A DNA stretch of 64,000 bases from JAKVCB01 sp963578605 (GTDB lineage Bacteria > Planctomycetota > Planctomycetia > Pirellulales > Lacipirellulaceae), in NCBI GenBank assembly GCA_963578605.1, contig CAUZEA010000016.1, positions 1 through 64,000 on the forward strand. Reading direction: 5' to 3'. Below are positions 17,544-26,611 of the stretch, in pieces. Position 1 is the stretch's first letter, and each line of letters opens with the position of its first letter. The notes under the pieces were generated by a model, which saw only the letters and a program-made list of their open reading frames with translations, made no database searches and was not told where the DNA came from. The position numbers and the translations under genes are program-made.

Positions 17544-18617
17544 CTACTGCAACCGCCGCCAGTTGACATCTTCTAAATTGAAGGCCTGCAGTTGGATGTC
17601 GCCTTCCCGCTCTGCCGGGCAAACCAGTAAAGCTCGTAACTCTGGTCGTGCGGCGCAAAAAGTTGCGACCTCCACAGGGCCCATCACGTAAAATGCGGTC
17701 GAAAGGGCATCCGCTTCGGCTGCTGTGGGTGCAATTACTGTGGCCGAATAAATTCCTTCGGCTGGCAACCCGGTTCGAGGATCAAGAATGTGGCCATAGC
17801 GCTTGCCACGGTGTCGGAAGAATTGCGTTCCCGATCCGGAAGTGGCGAGTGCCTCGTCGCACAAAAAGAACTCCGCAAGACGTTCTGAAGGACGCATCGG
17901 ATGACGCAAACCGATGGCCCAGCCCGCTTCGTCATGTCCGCGGGCCAGCACACTACTACGACCACCGTGAATTAAATAATTGGCAAGCCCGTTCTGGTCG
18001 AGCAACTCGGCTGCCCGATCCAAAGCGTAACCCTTGCCGAGGCTGTTCAGGTTGATGGCAACTCCGGGAAGCTTGAGGTGAATTGTCTGCTGCCTTTCGT
18101 CGAGTTGCACGTGCTGAAACCCCACCTTTTTCAGCGCCCGCTTTAAATCGTCCTCTTGGGGTAGCTTGCCTGTTCTCCTCAAGAAGCCCCAAACGTCTGA
18201 AAGGGGGCCACTTGTAATGTCGAATGCACCTCCAGTCCGCTCATAAAGAAAGGATGCCAGAGAAAGGAGCGAAAACAGGCGGGACTCCACCTCGACTTCC
18301 TCCAGCGCCGCCCGTCGATTGATATCCATCACTTCACTGTGGTTGCGGTAAACGGTCAATTGATCCTCGATGGTTTCGACCAGGTCGAGCGCCGCGATCG
18401 CATGTTCGGTGGCTGCATCTTCGTGCTGAGCCGGAAATTGGATTTCGAAATCGCAAGCCATTGCCCGCCGGTGAACGCTTAGCAGATACCGGCCAACGGC
18501 CACAGCCGCTTTGATTTTGGCACCATTCGGATCAAGGTGATCGAGAGGTTCCAGCGGCGCGGTTGCACCCCTGCCCTGCAAGAAATCGCGCCGTGTGGGA
18601 TGTTGCGGTCGAGGCAT
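17544..18617 (-). CDS. apbE: FAD:protein FMN transferase (ApbE family)
   Basis: 357 residues. ApbE attaches FMN from FAD to Thr/Ser of target proteins such as Nqr/Rnf subunits, and acts outside the cytoplasm. Family blocks are present: AFDITSGPLSDVWGF, INLNSLGKGYALDRAAELL, the HGGRSSVLARG glycine motif and ADALSTAFYVMGP near the C-terminus. The N-terminus has TRRDFLQG, a twin-arginine-like sequence. No clear hydrophobic core follows within 40 residues, so export by Tat is doubtful. No flavinylation target gene is seen nearby. It diverges from the phosphohexomutase gene, with 61 bases between the starts. Confidence 0.88.
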   Translation of the reverse strand: MPRPQHPTRRDFLQGRGATAPLEPLDHLDPNGAKIKAAVAVGRYLLSVHRRAMACDFEIQFPAQHEDAATEHAIAALDLVETIEDQLTVYRNHSEVMDINRRAALEEVEVESRLFSLLSLASFLYERTGGAFDITSGPLSDVWGFLRRTGKLPQEDDLKRALKKVGFQHVQLDERQQTIHLKLPGVAINLNSLGKGYALDRAAELLDQNGLANYLIHGGRSSVLARGHDEAGWAIGLRHPMRPSERLAEFFLCDEALATSGSGTQFFRHRGKRYGHILDPRTGLPAEGIYSATVIAPTAAEADALSTAFYVMGPVEVATFCAARPELRALLVCPAEREGDIQLQAFNLEDVNWRRLQ

Positions 18618-18678
18618 CTCTCGATTATACCGTCAATCCGGGAACCATGGCGCCTTGGACCTGGGAGAACCCATTGTA

Positions 18679-20022
18679 ATGTCGGATCTTATCATCACTG
18701 TTTCGGGCCTCCGCGGCATCGTGGGTACGTCGCTGACCGACGACATCGCCCGTCGCTACGCGGCAGCATTTGCGCAAGGGATGCCAGAGGGCTTGTTCGT
18801 GGTGACACGCGATGGGCGGGATAACGGTCCCCAGCTGGTCGCTCCGGTCTGTGAGGGACTCATGCAGGGGGGAGCGACAAAGATCCTTGACGGGCAAGTC
18901 GCAGCCACTCCCACCACAGGAATCCTGGTACGGAAAGCGGGTGCGGTGGGAGGAGTTCAAATCTCGGCCAGCCACAATCCGCCAGAATACAACGGGCTCA
19001 AGTTGTTTTCCTCCGCGGGTCGTGTCCTCCCGGCCACGCTCGGCAAAGAGGTCCTCGAGCGGTTTCACGCAAGTTCGTCAGACGTTACAGAAAAACCCAC
19101 CTGTTCGATCCAAACGATTTCTGACACGACATCGGAACATTGGTCGCTGGTAGCGCAAACGGTCAATTTAGAGCGGATCCATGCAGAATTGTTTCGGGTG
19201 CTGCTGGACGCCAACCATGGAAGTGGAAGTGTGCTTGGGGAACGATTGCTCGAAGAACTGGGATGCCAGGTGACGGTGGTAGGAGCCACTCCGGACGGAA
19301 AATTTTCCCATCCTCCTGAACCAACCGCTGAAAACCTCGCAGGTGTCGTGCAACAAGTCGTGCAAGCCAATGCCGCAATTGGGTTTTGTCAGGACCCCGA
19401 TGCCGATCGGCTTGCCTTGATCGATGAGAACGGCCGCTACCTCGGAGAAGAATACACGCTGGCAATTTGTGTAAACCACGTTCTGCGGGCAATGCCAGGA
19501 CCGATTGTCACGAACTGCTCAACGAGCCGCATGAGCGAAGATCTGGCGAATCTGTATGGAGTTGGATTCCATCGCTCCGGGGTCGGCGAGGCAAATGTTG
19601 TCGACAAGATGCTCGAAGTTGGGGCCATCCTGGGTGGCGAAGGTAACGGCGGGTGCATCGACCCACGGGTCGGTCTGGTGCGCGACAGTTTCGTTGGCAT
19701 GGCGTTGGTCCTGGATGCCATGGCCGAGCGGAACTTGCCAATCTCCGCGTTGGCCGACGAGCTGCCCTGTTACTCGATTTGCAAGACAAAGATCGAGTTA
19801 GCCGCCGAGGACGTCGCCGATGGACTCGATGCCTTGCAAAGGCACTTTGGCGGCGCGGCTCAAGACCGCCTGGACGGCCTGCGACTTGATTGGCCTGACC
19901 AATGGCTGTTGGTCCGTGCCAGCAATACCGAACCAATCGTAAGGGTAGTTGCAGAAGCACCGAGTGCCGAGGATGCCGGGCAACTGTGCGCCGAGGCGGC
20001 CGCCGTTTTGAGTATGCAGTAA
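18679..20022 (+). CDS. Phosphohexomutase (phosphoglucosamine/phosphomannomutase family)
   Basis: 447 residues from the ATG at 18679 (MSDLIITVSGLRGIVGTSLT). The frame is open 28 codons further up, but the family begins at the SGLRG element. It carries all four domains of the alpha-D-phosphohexomutase fold: the phosphoserine loop SASHNPPEYNGLK, the metal loop DPDADRLALID, the sugar-binding GGEGNGG and the phosphate-binding RASNTEPIVR. It interconverts 6-phospho and 1-phospho sugars (GlcN, Man or Glc), feeding cell-wall and glycan synthesis. The GEGNGG and RASNTEP variants do not allow a choice between GlmM and ManB. glmS lies 6.6 kb away on the other strand. Confidence 0.88.
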   Translation: MSDLIITVSGLRGIVGTSLTDDIARRYAAAFAQGMPEGLFVVTRDGRDNGPQLVAPVCEGLMQGGATKILDGQVAATPTTGILVRKAGAVGGVQISASHNPPEYNGLKLFSSAGRVLPATLGKEVLERFHASSSDVTEKPTCSIQTISDTTSEHWSLVAQTVNLERIHAELFRVLLDANHGSGSVLGERLLEELGCQVTVVGATPDGKFSHPPEPTAENLAGVVQQVVQANAAIGFCQDPDADRLALIDENGRYLGEEYTLAICVNHVLRAMPGPIVTNCSTSRMSEDLANLYGVGFHRSGVGEANVVDKMLEVGAILGGEGNGGCIDPRVGLVRDSFVGMALVLDAMAERNLPISALADELPCYSICKTKIELAAEDVADGLDALQRHFGGAAQDRLDGLRLDWPDQWLLVRASNTEPIVRVVAEAPSAEDAGQLCAEAAAVLSMQ

Positions 20023-20072
20023 TCAGGCTGACCTGGGCACCGATCTTGTTACTCGGCCCGCTGACGTTTGGC

Positions 20073-21482
20073 TCAAGGCTTTCTGGGGCAGGTTCCCGTC
20101 TTTTTGGCTGCACCGCTCAGGACAACCAGATAGGGGACCGGTTCCCTGCCGAGCACGTTGAGAACAGTCCCACCAGCGGTGAACACGTGCGTAACCCAGT
20201 CCGGTTCTCCGTATTTCTCAAGGGCTTTTCCTCCTTCACCCCCTCCCACATACACCGCAACTCCCGCATCGGTCAATCGCTTCAGCTGTCGGATGAATTT
20301 TCGTGTTCCCTCCTCAAATCGTGGATCCTCAAACATGCCAAAGACGCCGTTGTAGAATGCGACTTTGCCCTCAACTCCCTCCGCCAGAAATTGCCCGATC
20401 TTGTCTTCAAACAAGGCGGTTGACTTCGGCCCAATGTCAAACTGCTGATCGCCGGGCTCCAACTCCAGCTTTGCTGTGCCGTCGGCAACAATCGAATCGA
20501 TAGGCACCACGAACTCAATTCCCCTGTTGCGACCGTCCATGACCATCTTTTTTGCCTGAGCGACGCGCCCACGAGGAATGAAGTAAGGCTGATCGTTATG
20601 GGCAGGATCCTCCGCAACGCCAATACAAATATGCTGACCGTCTAACTCAGCGATTGCCTTGCGGAGCGCCATTGCCAGGGATCCGGCGGCGAAAACATGC
20701 TTGATTTTTCCGCCACCGATCATGGCTTCCAGATCATCTAACTTGTCGATTTTCAAGCCGCTGAAGACCACCAGTTCCGTATCGAGGCAACGCATCATGG
20801 GCCCTCTGAATTCTCCAGCCACGTAGTCACCCAGTGCCACACGATCCATGGCAGCTGGAATCACCGTACTGGACGTATCGAGACTACCGGCAGAAAGCGC
20901 CTCGTGGACGTAGACTCGAGCAACTTGTTCAGCCATGTGGTTGGCAAAGCGTGCGAGGCGTGGGGCCAACGCTTGAAGATCGTTTCGACCCGCCTTCCAG
21001 AGTGCCCGCTCCACTTCATAGCGGCGGGTGTTTTCGAGCATGATTACGGACCCCTCGGCTGCGGTATCGATTTGATGCGTGGCTGCCTCCTGGACTTTCA
21101 GTTGTGACTCATTCAACCAGTCGGTCACCAGGGGAACTTCACACTCAAGAAGGTCGCCAAGCCGGGCTGCTACCTTCGACAAAGACCCTTCAGGTTGCCG
21201 CCCGATATGGCCAAAGATGATTTGCTTCCAACCACGTTTTCGACCGAACGCCACGGTCTGAACCATCGATCGCAGACGAATATCGCCTTCCCCCACCTGC
21301 GGTCCAGGCTTGGCATCAATATCCCCCCGAACCAACACTTTGGTACCGGCAGGAATATCTGCCAGTGAATTCAAGCCTGGAATCGTGTTTAAATAGTCGC
21401 TCAGTTCCCAAGTAGGCGCGGCCTTGCGACCGGCAAGTAGCATTTCGCACCAGGCCTGCATTTCATGATCATCGGTCGTCAT
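20073..21482 (-). CDS. Divergent phosphoglycerate-kinase-like protein
   Basis: 469 residues from the ATG at 21482. The frame is open to 21845, but the upstream part is Pro/Arg-rich and has no family match. The order of blocks is that of PGK: GDIRLRSMVQTV (cf. DxTRIRA), GHIGRQPEGSLSKVAARLGDLL (cf. SHLGRP), VIMLENTRRYEVE, VVFSGLKIDKLD (Lys of GGAKVSDK), FDIGPKSTALFEDKI and NGVFGMFEDPRFEEGT (cf. NGPMGVFE). Several signature positions differ: RGDIDAKPG for RVDFNVP, HEALSAGSL for DAFGTAHR, and FTAGGTVLNVLG for STGGGASLE. The fold is therefore PGK, but activity is uncertain. A canonical pgk is expected elsewhere in the genome. Confidence 0.75.
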   Translation of the reverse strand: MTTDDHEMQAWCEMLLAGRKAAPTWELSDYLNTIPGLNSLADIPAGTKVLVRGDIDAKPGPQVGEGDIRLRSMVQTVAFGRKRGWKQIIFGHIGRQPEGSLSKVAARLGDLLECEVPLVTDWLNESQLKVQEAATHQIDTAAEGSVIMLENTRRYEVERALWKAGRNDLQALAPRLARFANHMAEQVARVYVHEALSAGSLDTSSTVIPAAMDRVALGDYVAGEFRGPMMRCLDTELVVFSGLKIDKLDDLEAMIGGGKIKHVFAAGSLAMALRKAIAELDGQHICIGVAEDPAHNDQPYFIPRGRVAQAKKMVMDGRNRGIEFVVPIDSIVADGTAKLELEPGDQQFDIGPKSTALFEDKIGQFLAEGVEGKVAFYNGVFGMFEDPRFEEGTRKFIRQLKRLTDAGVAVYVGGGEGGKALEKYGEPDWVTHVFTAGGTVLNVLGREPVPYLVVLSGAAKKTGTCPRKP

Positions 21483-21958
21483 CAGCGGGTTCCTCAATTC
21501 ATGGTCATGTGCAGGGGGCCAGGGAAAACTGCCGGGCAACCGTAGAACAAGCGGAGATTTTGGCACGATTCCCCACGCTCTGCGACCCGTAAGTGGCACA
21601 ATTCTATTCAACCATTCCGGCAAAATCGCAGGTGGGTGCTTCCGCCGCCCCCAAATCAAGCGGCGGGGTCGAACCCGCTGGAGGTGAGGTTTTGGTCGTT
21701 TCGGCGGGAGGAGCTTCTTGGACCCTGGCAAACCCCAGGCCGTCAAACGATGCTGCGGCAACAGCGGCTTCAAAGTTGCCCATTTCCGAGCGGAACGTTG
21801 TGAGCAAATCCTCGGCAACGTCCCTTCCCCCCAATAGCGTGTCAATCAGCCCGTTGACCGGAGCCAATCAACAGAAATAAGATGACGTGATGGGATTGAA
21901 TGACTACGGGAGGATGCGTTTGAAAAACCATGGAAAGCACTTAGGGAAGTAGAAACGC
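21483..21958. other. Divergent intergenic region, no firm gene
   Basis: 476 bases between the PGK-like gene (minus) and the LarA-like gene (plus). Short frames exist on both strands at about 21593-21880. The minus-strand one (TTG start at 21867, LIDTLLGGRDVAEDLLTTF then a Pro-rich tail) looks more protein-like. It has a stop codon immediately before its only start and no ribosome site that I can identify, so I do not call it. Promoters for both flanking genes should lie here. Confidence 0.4.
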
Positions 21959-23212
21959 GTGACAGCAACAAGAGAAGAAATTCCAGATCTGGCTGAAGCA
22001 TTGCGCGCAACTGGCGCCCCGCTTGTCGAGGTCACGGGAAACGATTCCCCCGCATCGCGAACCTGCATCCCCCGCACAAAACTGGCAACAAAGGTTGCTG
22101 AGGTACTCGCCGATCCGATTGGGTACCCCCCGCTGTCCCGGACTATCGTACCAGGCGACCAGGTGGCGATCGCCACCGACGAATCAACTCCCTGCTTGCG
22201 AGAAGTTGTTGCCGGGGTTGTCGGTTACCTGGTCGCAAATGGTGTAACCATCGATTTGATCACCGTTGTCACTGGTTGCCAGCAAGTACAGGAGCAACTG
22301 CGTGAAGTTCTCACCCAACTCGGCCATGATGGCCGGCGCGTGGTCATTCACGATCCCACAGACCAAAAATCGCTCTGCTTTGTCGGCATGACCGAGGATG
22401 GCAACGCTTTACTCATCAACCGAACGCTGTACGAAGCAGATGTAATCCTCCCGATCGGCTGCGCACGATTGGAAGAAGTACCGGGTCATGCCGGTCTCTA
22501 CGATTCAATTTACCCTCGCTTTGGCGATGCCAAAACGGTGACACGGTGGCGATCACCAGCTGGATTTGAATTCACCTCGCACACGTCGTGGCGACGCTGT
22601 GCCGACAAAGCTGGTTGGCTGCTGGGCGTGCCCCTGGTTCTGAAAGTGGTGCCCGGCCCAAACGGTAATGTCATGAAGTTACTCGCCGGAGACGCACCTA
22701 CGATCGCCCGTCGAGCGAACGAACTCTGCCATTCTCTCTGGGCAAGATCGGTGCCGAGCCCGGCAAGTCTGGTGGTCGCGACGATTTCTGGATCGGACGT
22801 CCATCACAACTGGGAAAACGTCGCCCGAGCCACGCGGGCTGCTGAACCCGTACTGGTCGAAGGCGGAGCTCTGGCCATCAGCTGTGCCAGGCTGTCCACC
22901 GAACCAAAATCGATCCGACAGTTGGCCACAATGGATGATTTCGCGACCCTGCAATCCCGCTTGCGGGACGACGCTGAGAATGACACCTGGTTTGCCTGGG
23001 AATTACTGCAAGCTCTCGACCGAGGCCCTGTCTACTTGATGAGCGATCTGAACGATGAAATAGTTGAAGACCTGGGCATCGCTCCCGTCGGAAACATCGC
23101 TGAGTTTGCACGATTGGCAAGCCGGCATGAATCCTGTATTGTGCTCTCCGACGCGCACCATGTAATAGCCGCTGTTTCCAGTTCGGAAGATTCCGAAGAT
23201 CAAGCCCAATGA
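21959..23212 (+). CDS. LarA/DUF2088 lactate-racemase-like protein
   Basis: 417 residues, GTG start at 21959. The N-terminal half has the LarA-N type pattern: VPGDQVAIATDESTPCLREV, IDLITVVTGC, and IHDPTDQKSLCFVGMTEDG followed by INRTLYEADVILPIG. LarA enzymes racemise hydroxy acids with a nickel-pincer cofactor, and many homologues have unknown substrates. The His-containing metal-binding segment usual in true LarA (HxGH-type around HPG) is only partly recognisable (PGHAGLYDSIYPRFG), so racemase activity is unproven. The stop overlaps the ATG of the next gene by four bases (ATGA), meaning tight translational coupling with the ygfZ-like gene. No larB, larC or larE genes are in the window. Confidence 0.75.
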   Translation: MTATREEIPDLAEALRATGAPLVEVTGNDSPASRTCIPRTKLATKVAEVLADPIGYPPLSRTIVPGDQVAIATDESTPCLREVVAGVVGYLVANGVTIDLITVVTGCQQVQEQLREVLTQLGHDGRRVVIHDPTDQKSLCFVGMTEDGNALLINRTLYEADVILPIGCARLEEVPGHAGLYDSIYPRFGDAKTVTRWRSPAGFEFTSHTSWRRCADKAGWLLGVPLVLKVVPGPNGNVMKLLAGDAPTIARRANELCHSLWARSVPSPASLVVATISGSDVHHNWENVARATRAAEPVLVEGGALAISCARLSTEPKSIRQLATMDDFATLQSRLRDDAENDTWFAWELLQALDRGPVYLMSDLNDEIVEDLGIAPVGNIAEFARLASRHESCIVLSDAHHVIAAVSSSEDSEDQAQ

Positions 23213-24138
23213 CCCACGAATTGGCATCCCCCGATCTGTTGGTTGAGTACCAGGCACTGGCTGACGGTAAGGGATTCTGGCAGTTACCAGACTGGACCAG
23301 TGTGGCCATCCAAGGTCGCGACCGTACCTCTTTCTTGAATAGCTTTTGCTCCAATGACGTCACGCCACTCGAGCTGGGCGAGACCTGTGAGGCATTCCTC
23401 ACCGATGTCAAAGGCAAGGTGGTTGCCCAACCACTCATAATTTGCCGGCCACATGATCTCCTGTTGATAACGGTTCCCCACCAGGCCCAATCCATCATCA
23501 CGCACCTCGATCGCTACATCCTCCGAGAAGACGTGCACCTTGAAGATACAACCCTCCGCCGGTCGTTTATGGTGGCAACCTTTGATCCGTCGTCGGCAGA
23601 TCTCCCCCAGGGTGCCCTTTCGATCAAGTGCAATTGGTTCAGTTCAACACCAACCTTTCTGATCGAGATACCTGCTGAGGTACCTTCTGCCAGTCTTATC
23701 GAGCAACTCAGCGGCAAGGGCCGGCTCTGCCAGACCGCGGCCCCTGAAGCAATTCGAATTGAAGCTGGCCTGCCCCGCTTTGGAATCGATTTCGACCAGT
23801 CCAACTTCCCTCAAGAAATCGGACGCGATCAGCAGGCAATCAGCTTTACTAAAGGATGTTATTTGGGGCAGGAAACGGTAGCTCGGATCGATGCGATGGG
23901 GCATGTCAATCAACAGATCGTCGGCCTGCAGTTCGACGAAAATCGTCTGCCAACGGCTGGCACTCTGCTCTCTTGCGGTGAAAACACCGTCGGAAAACTC
24001 ACATCGGTAGCTTATTCACCAGGGTTACAGGTACCGATTGCCTTGGGTATGATCCGTCGCGGGCATTACGAAGTGGGGGGAAAACTCGACTCGCCGTTTG
24101 GCACATGCCACGTTGTCGCGCTGCCCATGCTTGCGTAA
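23209..24138 (+). CDS. ygfZ: YgfZ/GcvT-like folate-binding iron-sulfur maintenance protein
   Basis: 309 residues. The diagnostic YgfZ signature KGCYLGQETVARIDAMGHV is at about residues 216-234, with the conserved Cys. The N-terminal part shows RTSFLNSFCSNDV and the following FLTDVKGKVVAQPLI, typical of the GcvT fold. YgfZ proteins use tetrahydrofolate to help repair or make some Fe-S enzymes, for example MiaB-like tRNA methylthiotransferases (one such enzyme, mtaB, is 10 kb away in this window). Its start overlaps the end of the LarA-like gene by four bases. Cytoplasmic. Confidence 0.88.
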   Translation: MTHELASPDLLVEYQALADGKGFWQLPDWTSVAIQGRDRTSFLNSFCSNDVTPLELGETCEAFLTDVKGKVVAQPLIICRPHDLLLITVPHQAQSIITHLDRYILREDVHLEDTTLRRSFMVATFDPSSADLPQGALSIKCNWFSSTPTFLIEIPAEVPSASLIEQLSGKGRLCQTAAPEAIRIEAGLPRFGIDFDQSNFPQEIGRDQQAISFTKGCYLGQETVARIDAMGHVNQQIVGLQFDENRLPTAGTLLSCGENTVGKLTSVAYSPGLQVPIALGMIRRGHYEVGGKLDSPFGTCHVVALPMLA

Positions 24139-24146
24139 AGTGCCCT

Positions 24147-24632
24147 TTAACGGGCATGGGGCGAAGTGGCGACCCTCATCGCCGACAAGTGGAAAATCCA
24201 TTCTTCGACACGATCAAGCACGTATTCGTCAGTTAGCACTTGACCGGTGACCTTACACAACCCTTGAATCATTGCCTCATGCAAGTCCCTACAAGCTTGC
24301 CAAAGCTGAGCCAGAAACCGGGTCAGTTCTGCCTCGGTCAATTGCCGGCTGCGTAATTGAACCTGATTGTCCCTCCGTACACGGCGCATGGTTAGCAGAT
24401 AACCATGTTTGGCCTTGAGGAGTTGCTCCGCTGAATACGCCCGGCGCAACTCGTCGCGGGAATTGAAATGGCAAGCCAACTCAACCCCGAAATAGATGCG
24501 GGCACAACCGTTACGCCGAAACCCGACAACAACGGATCCTGCCTGACCGGCAAGCCCGCTCAACTCAATCCGTTCGACCAGTGCAGTCGCTTCGCGGAAG
24601 ATATCTTCCCTGTCCTTTTCTTCCCTTGCCAT
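24147..24632 (-). CDS. Conserved-looking protein of unknown function behind the M50 protease
   Basis: 161 residues if it starts at the ATG at 24632 (MAREEKDREDIFREATALVE). A second ATG at 24671 and a TTG at 24728 are open in frame, and none has a clear ribosome site, so the start is uncertain. The protein is alpha/beta, with VVVGFRRNGCARIYFGVELACHF in the first half and helical, charged sequence after it (LTEAELTRFLAQLWQACRDLHEAM). It contains no signal peptide or membrane segment once the upstream starts are excluded. It lies immediately downstream of the M50 protease on the same strand. The end is eight bases from the convergent ygfZ. I do not recognise the family. Confidence 0.6.
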   Translation of the reverse strand: MAREEKDREDIFREATALVERIELSGLAGQAGSVVVGFRRNGCARIYFGVELACHFNSRDELRRAYSAEQLLKAKHGYLLTMRRVRRDNQVQLRSRQLTEAELTRFLAQLWQACRDLHEAMIQGLCKVTGQVLTDEYVLDRVEEWIFHLSAMRVATSPHAR

Positions 24633-24728
24633 TTCATGACCAATAAAAAAACTGGCCGTTTCGAACTTCATCCGCAACAGGAAGCGAAAAGAATGCCCGG
24701 CATGGCCTAACCATGGCAGGTTCGACAA

Positions 24729-25802
24729 CTATTCATACTCCAGTGAATTTTCCTCTTGCGCCTCTTGGCGGTGACGATAGCGTTCACTGGCCCGGTGGAG
24801 TAACGCCCGTTCTTCGCCGGTCAGTTTTTCCAAACTCGATTGGTGCAGGCGAGCCAGAACATCATCAACGCGGGCATCTTCGTACTCTTCTTCGGCCCGC
24901 CTCACCTGTTTGCGTCGCTGACGACGTTGATCGTAACGTTGTTGAACAAGCACAGCGTCCTTCTCCTCCTCCTCCTCCGCCCAAAGCTCATCCAGCAGAT
25001 CGACACCGTCACCCTGAACATGGTAGCCAGGAGTCTCTTCCGAAAATCCACTTCGCCTAATACCCGCTAAGTCTTGCTGAGCACTAAAGAAGAGAAAGAT
25101 CGCAAGGGTGACCAGGGGTATCCAGAGGGGAAGGGTTGGATGAGGTTGGGGATGTTGTACAAAGAGCGGTAACACGGCTAAACCAACAGCAACACCCATC
25201 GCAATGCGGCTCGTCACGATACATGCCGTACGCCGCCCCACGAGCGGCCACAGCGTGGCTCGCAGGGCAGGTCCCCCATCAAACGGATAGGCCGGCAATA
25301 GATTGAGTAACAATAGCATCCAATTCAGCCAGAGCGTCAATTTTCCAGCCAATACCCAGGAACTGCCCTGACTTGACTCGACCAACTGGGACGGTACAAA
25401 CGGCTGTAACAACCCCAACACATACACGCTCGAATCGAACGAGAGGGCAATCGCTGCCAGCACAACCAGACTCAAATGGACAAGTGGACCCGCCAGGGCA
25501 ACGAATACTTGCACTTCGGGTTGGTCAGGAACACGTGGCGAAGAGAGACCACCAAAAGGACCAATCACAATTTGGTCGACCTGGCCACCCAGCTTGATTG
25601 CAGCCACCGTGTGGGCAAATTCATGGAGCAGCAAACTGATAAACAATATGCCAACGGTGATCAAACCTGGGCCGAGCATATCGCCAGCCGTGACCGCCAA
25701 TGTCAACACGATAAAGATCAGAAAAAAAATGTGGAGTCTGACCGGAACGCCCCAGAATCGGCCCAGGGTTAAGCTCCAGACAGTTACTTGACGCCCTACC
25801 AT
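24729..25802 (-). CDS. Site-2-protease-like M50 metallopeptidase with charged C-terminal tail
   Basis: 357 residues from the ATG at 25802. The frame is open 20 codons further up. The zinc motif HEFAH lies in the membrane segment FISLLLHEFAHTVAAIKLGG near residue 57. The second half of the site is LLLNLLPAYPFDGGPALRA, the LNLxPxxPxDGG motif. It has about five membrane segments and no PDZ domain. After residue 230 it changes to a cytoplasmic, highly charged tail with EEEEEKD and the element DVLARLHQSSLEKLTGEERALLHRAS, a pattern also seen at the end of some rhomboid-like and M50 proteins. Likely intramembrane cleavage of a regulatory or signal protein. Substrate unknown. Confidence 0.85.
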   Translation of the reverse strand: MVGRQVTVWSLTLGRFWGVPVRLHIFFLIFIVLTLAVTAGDMLGPGLITVGILFISLLLHEFAHTVAAIKLGGQVDQIVIGPFGGLSSPRVPDQPEVQVFVALAGPLVHLSLVVLAAIALSFDSSVYVLGLLQPFVPSQLVESSQGSSWVLAGKLTLWLNWMLLLLNLLPAYPFDGGPALRATLWPLVGRRTACIVTSRIAMGVAVGLAVLPLFVQHPQPHPTLPLWIPLVTLAIFLFFSAQQDLAGIRRSGFSEETPGYHVQGDGVDLLDELWAEEEEEKDAVLVQQRYDQRRQRRKQVRRAEEEYEDARVDDVLARLHQSSLEKLTGEERALLHRASERYRHRQEAQEENSLEYE

Positions 25803-25988
25803 GGCTAATCTCAGCACGCGAGACTGTTGCAGAGCCAATTCAACGGACAGGACACTCGTCAACTGATAGACAAGTGTCCTAGATACCTATATCTTACCAG
25901 CCCATTCGCGGGAGGGCAAACGCCTGCCGGTCCGTCTCGCGGGCATCCTTCTTGGGCGTCGACCGATAACCATCCCCTTACCGGTATA

Positions 25989-26531
25989 ATGGTATCCATG
26001 AACAGCAATCACAACATTCAACCACTATTGCAAACTCGACGCTTTACCGTGGTCGAGCACCAGATCACTCGACCCGACGGTTCCGTCGCCACCTGCGTAG
26101 CCGTTGAGCATCCCGGAGCGGTGGTCATTTTGCCCATTCTTTCAGACGGAAAAATATGCCTCATTCGTAATCATCGCCTCACGGTCGGAGCGACGATCCT
26201 GGAACTTCCAGCCGGCACGAGAGAAGAAAATGAAACACCACTTGAGACCGCCAAGCGGGAATTAGCCGAGGAGACCGGCTACCGAGGAAACCACTTTGAG
26301 AAACTTGCTGAGTTCTTTACCTCTCCGGGAATTATGAACGAACGCATGCACGCTTTCGTTGCCACTGAGCTGACCGCTGGTTCTCCGGCGCGGGAAGCGA
26401 ATGAGGAAATCGAAAACTACATAGTGGCATGGGACGAAGTTCTGGAAATGGTTGCGCAGGGAACCATCCAGGATGGCAAGACACTGGTCGCGCTGTTGCT
26501 GTATGACCGCCAGTTGCATCGTCCTGCGTAG
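25989..26531 (+). CDS. NUDIX hydrolase (ADP-ribose pyrophosphatase type)
   Basis: 180 residues from the ATG at 25989 (MVSMNSNHNIQ). An ATG three codons later is equally possible, and the longer frame from 25827 has no family match. The complete Nudix box GTREENETPLETAKRELAEETGY is present at about residues 77-99 (GX5EX7REUXEEXGU). A preceding ILELPAG strand and a following FFTSPGIMNERMHAFVA element are typical for ADP-ribose / nucleoside-diphosphate-sugar hydrolases. Cytoplasmic housekeeping enzyme that hydrolyses ADP-ribose or similar X-linked nucleoside diphosphates. Confidence 0.88.
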   Translation: MVSMNSNHNIQPLLQTRRFTVVEHQITRPDGSVATCVAVEHPGAVVILPILSDGKICLIRNHRLTVGATILELPAGTREENETPLETAKRELAEETGYRGNHFEKLAEFFTSPGIMNERMHAFVATELTAGSPAREANEEIENYIVAWDEVLEMVAQGTIQDGKTLVALLLYDRQLHRPA

Positions 26532-26611
26532 CGGAAATTGGCTCCACTCTTGCTGAGCCGCGGGACTGGAATTGAACTTTTGCTTGCGATTTTACAACGG
26601 GAAAGCAAGTA

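Noticed and set aside
21604..21867. 87-codon minus frame between the PGK-like and LarA-like genes
   Set aside because: Its only start is a TTG immediately after a stop, without a ribosome site; a competing frame lies on the other strand. Left as undecided spacer.
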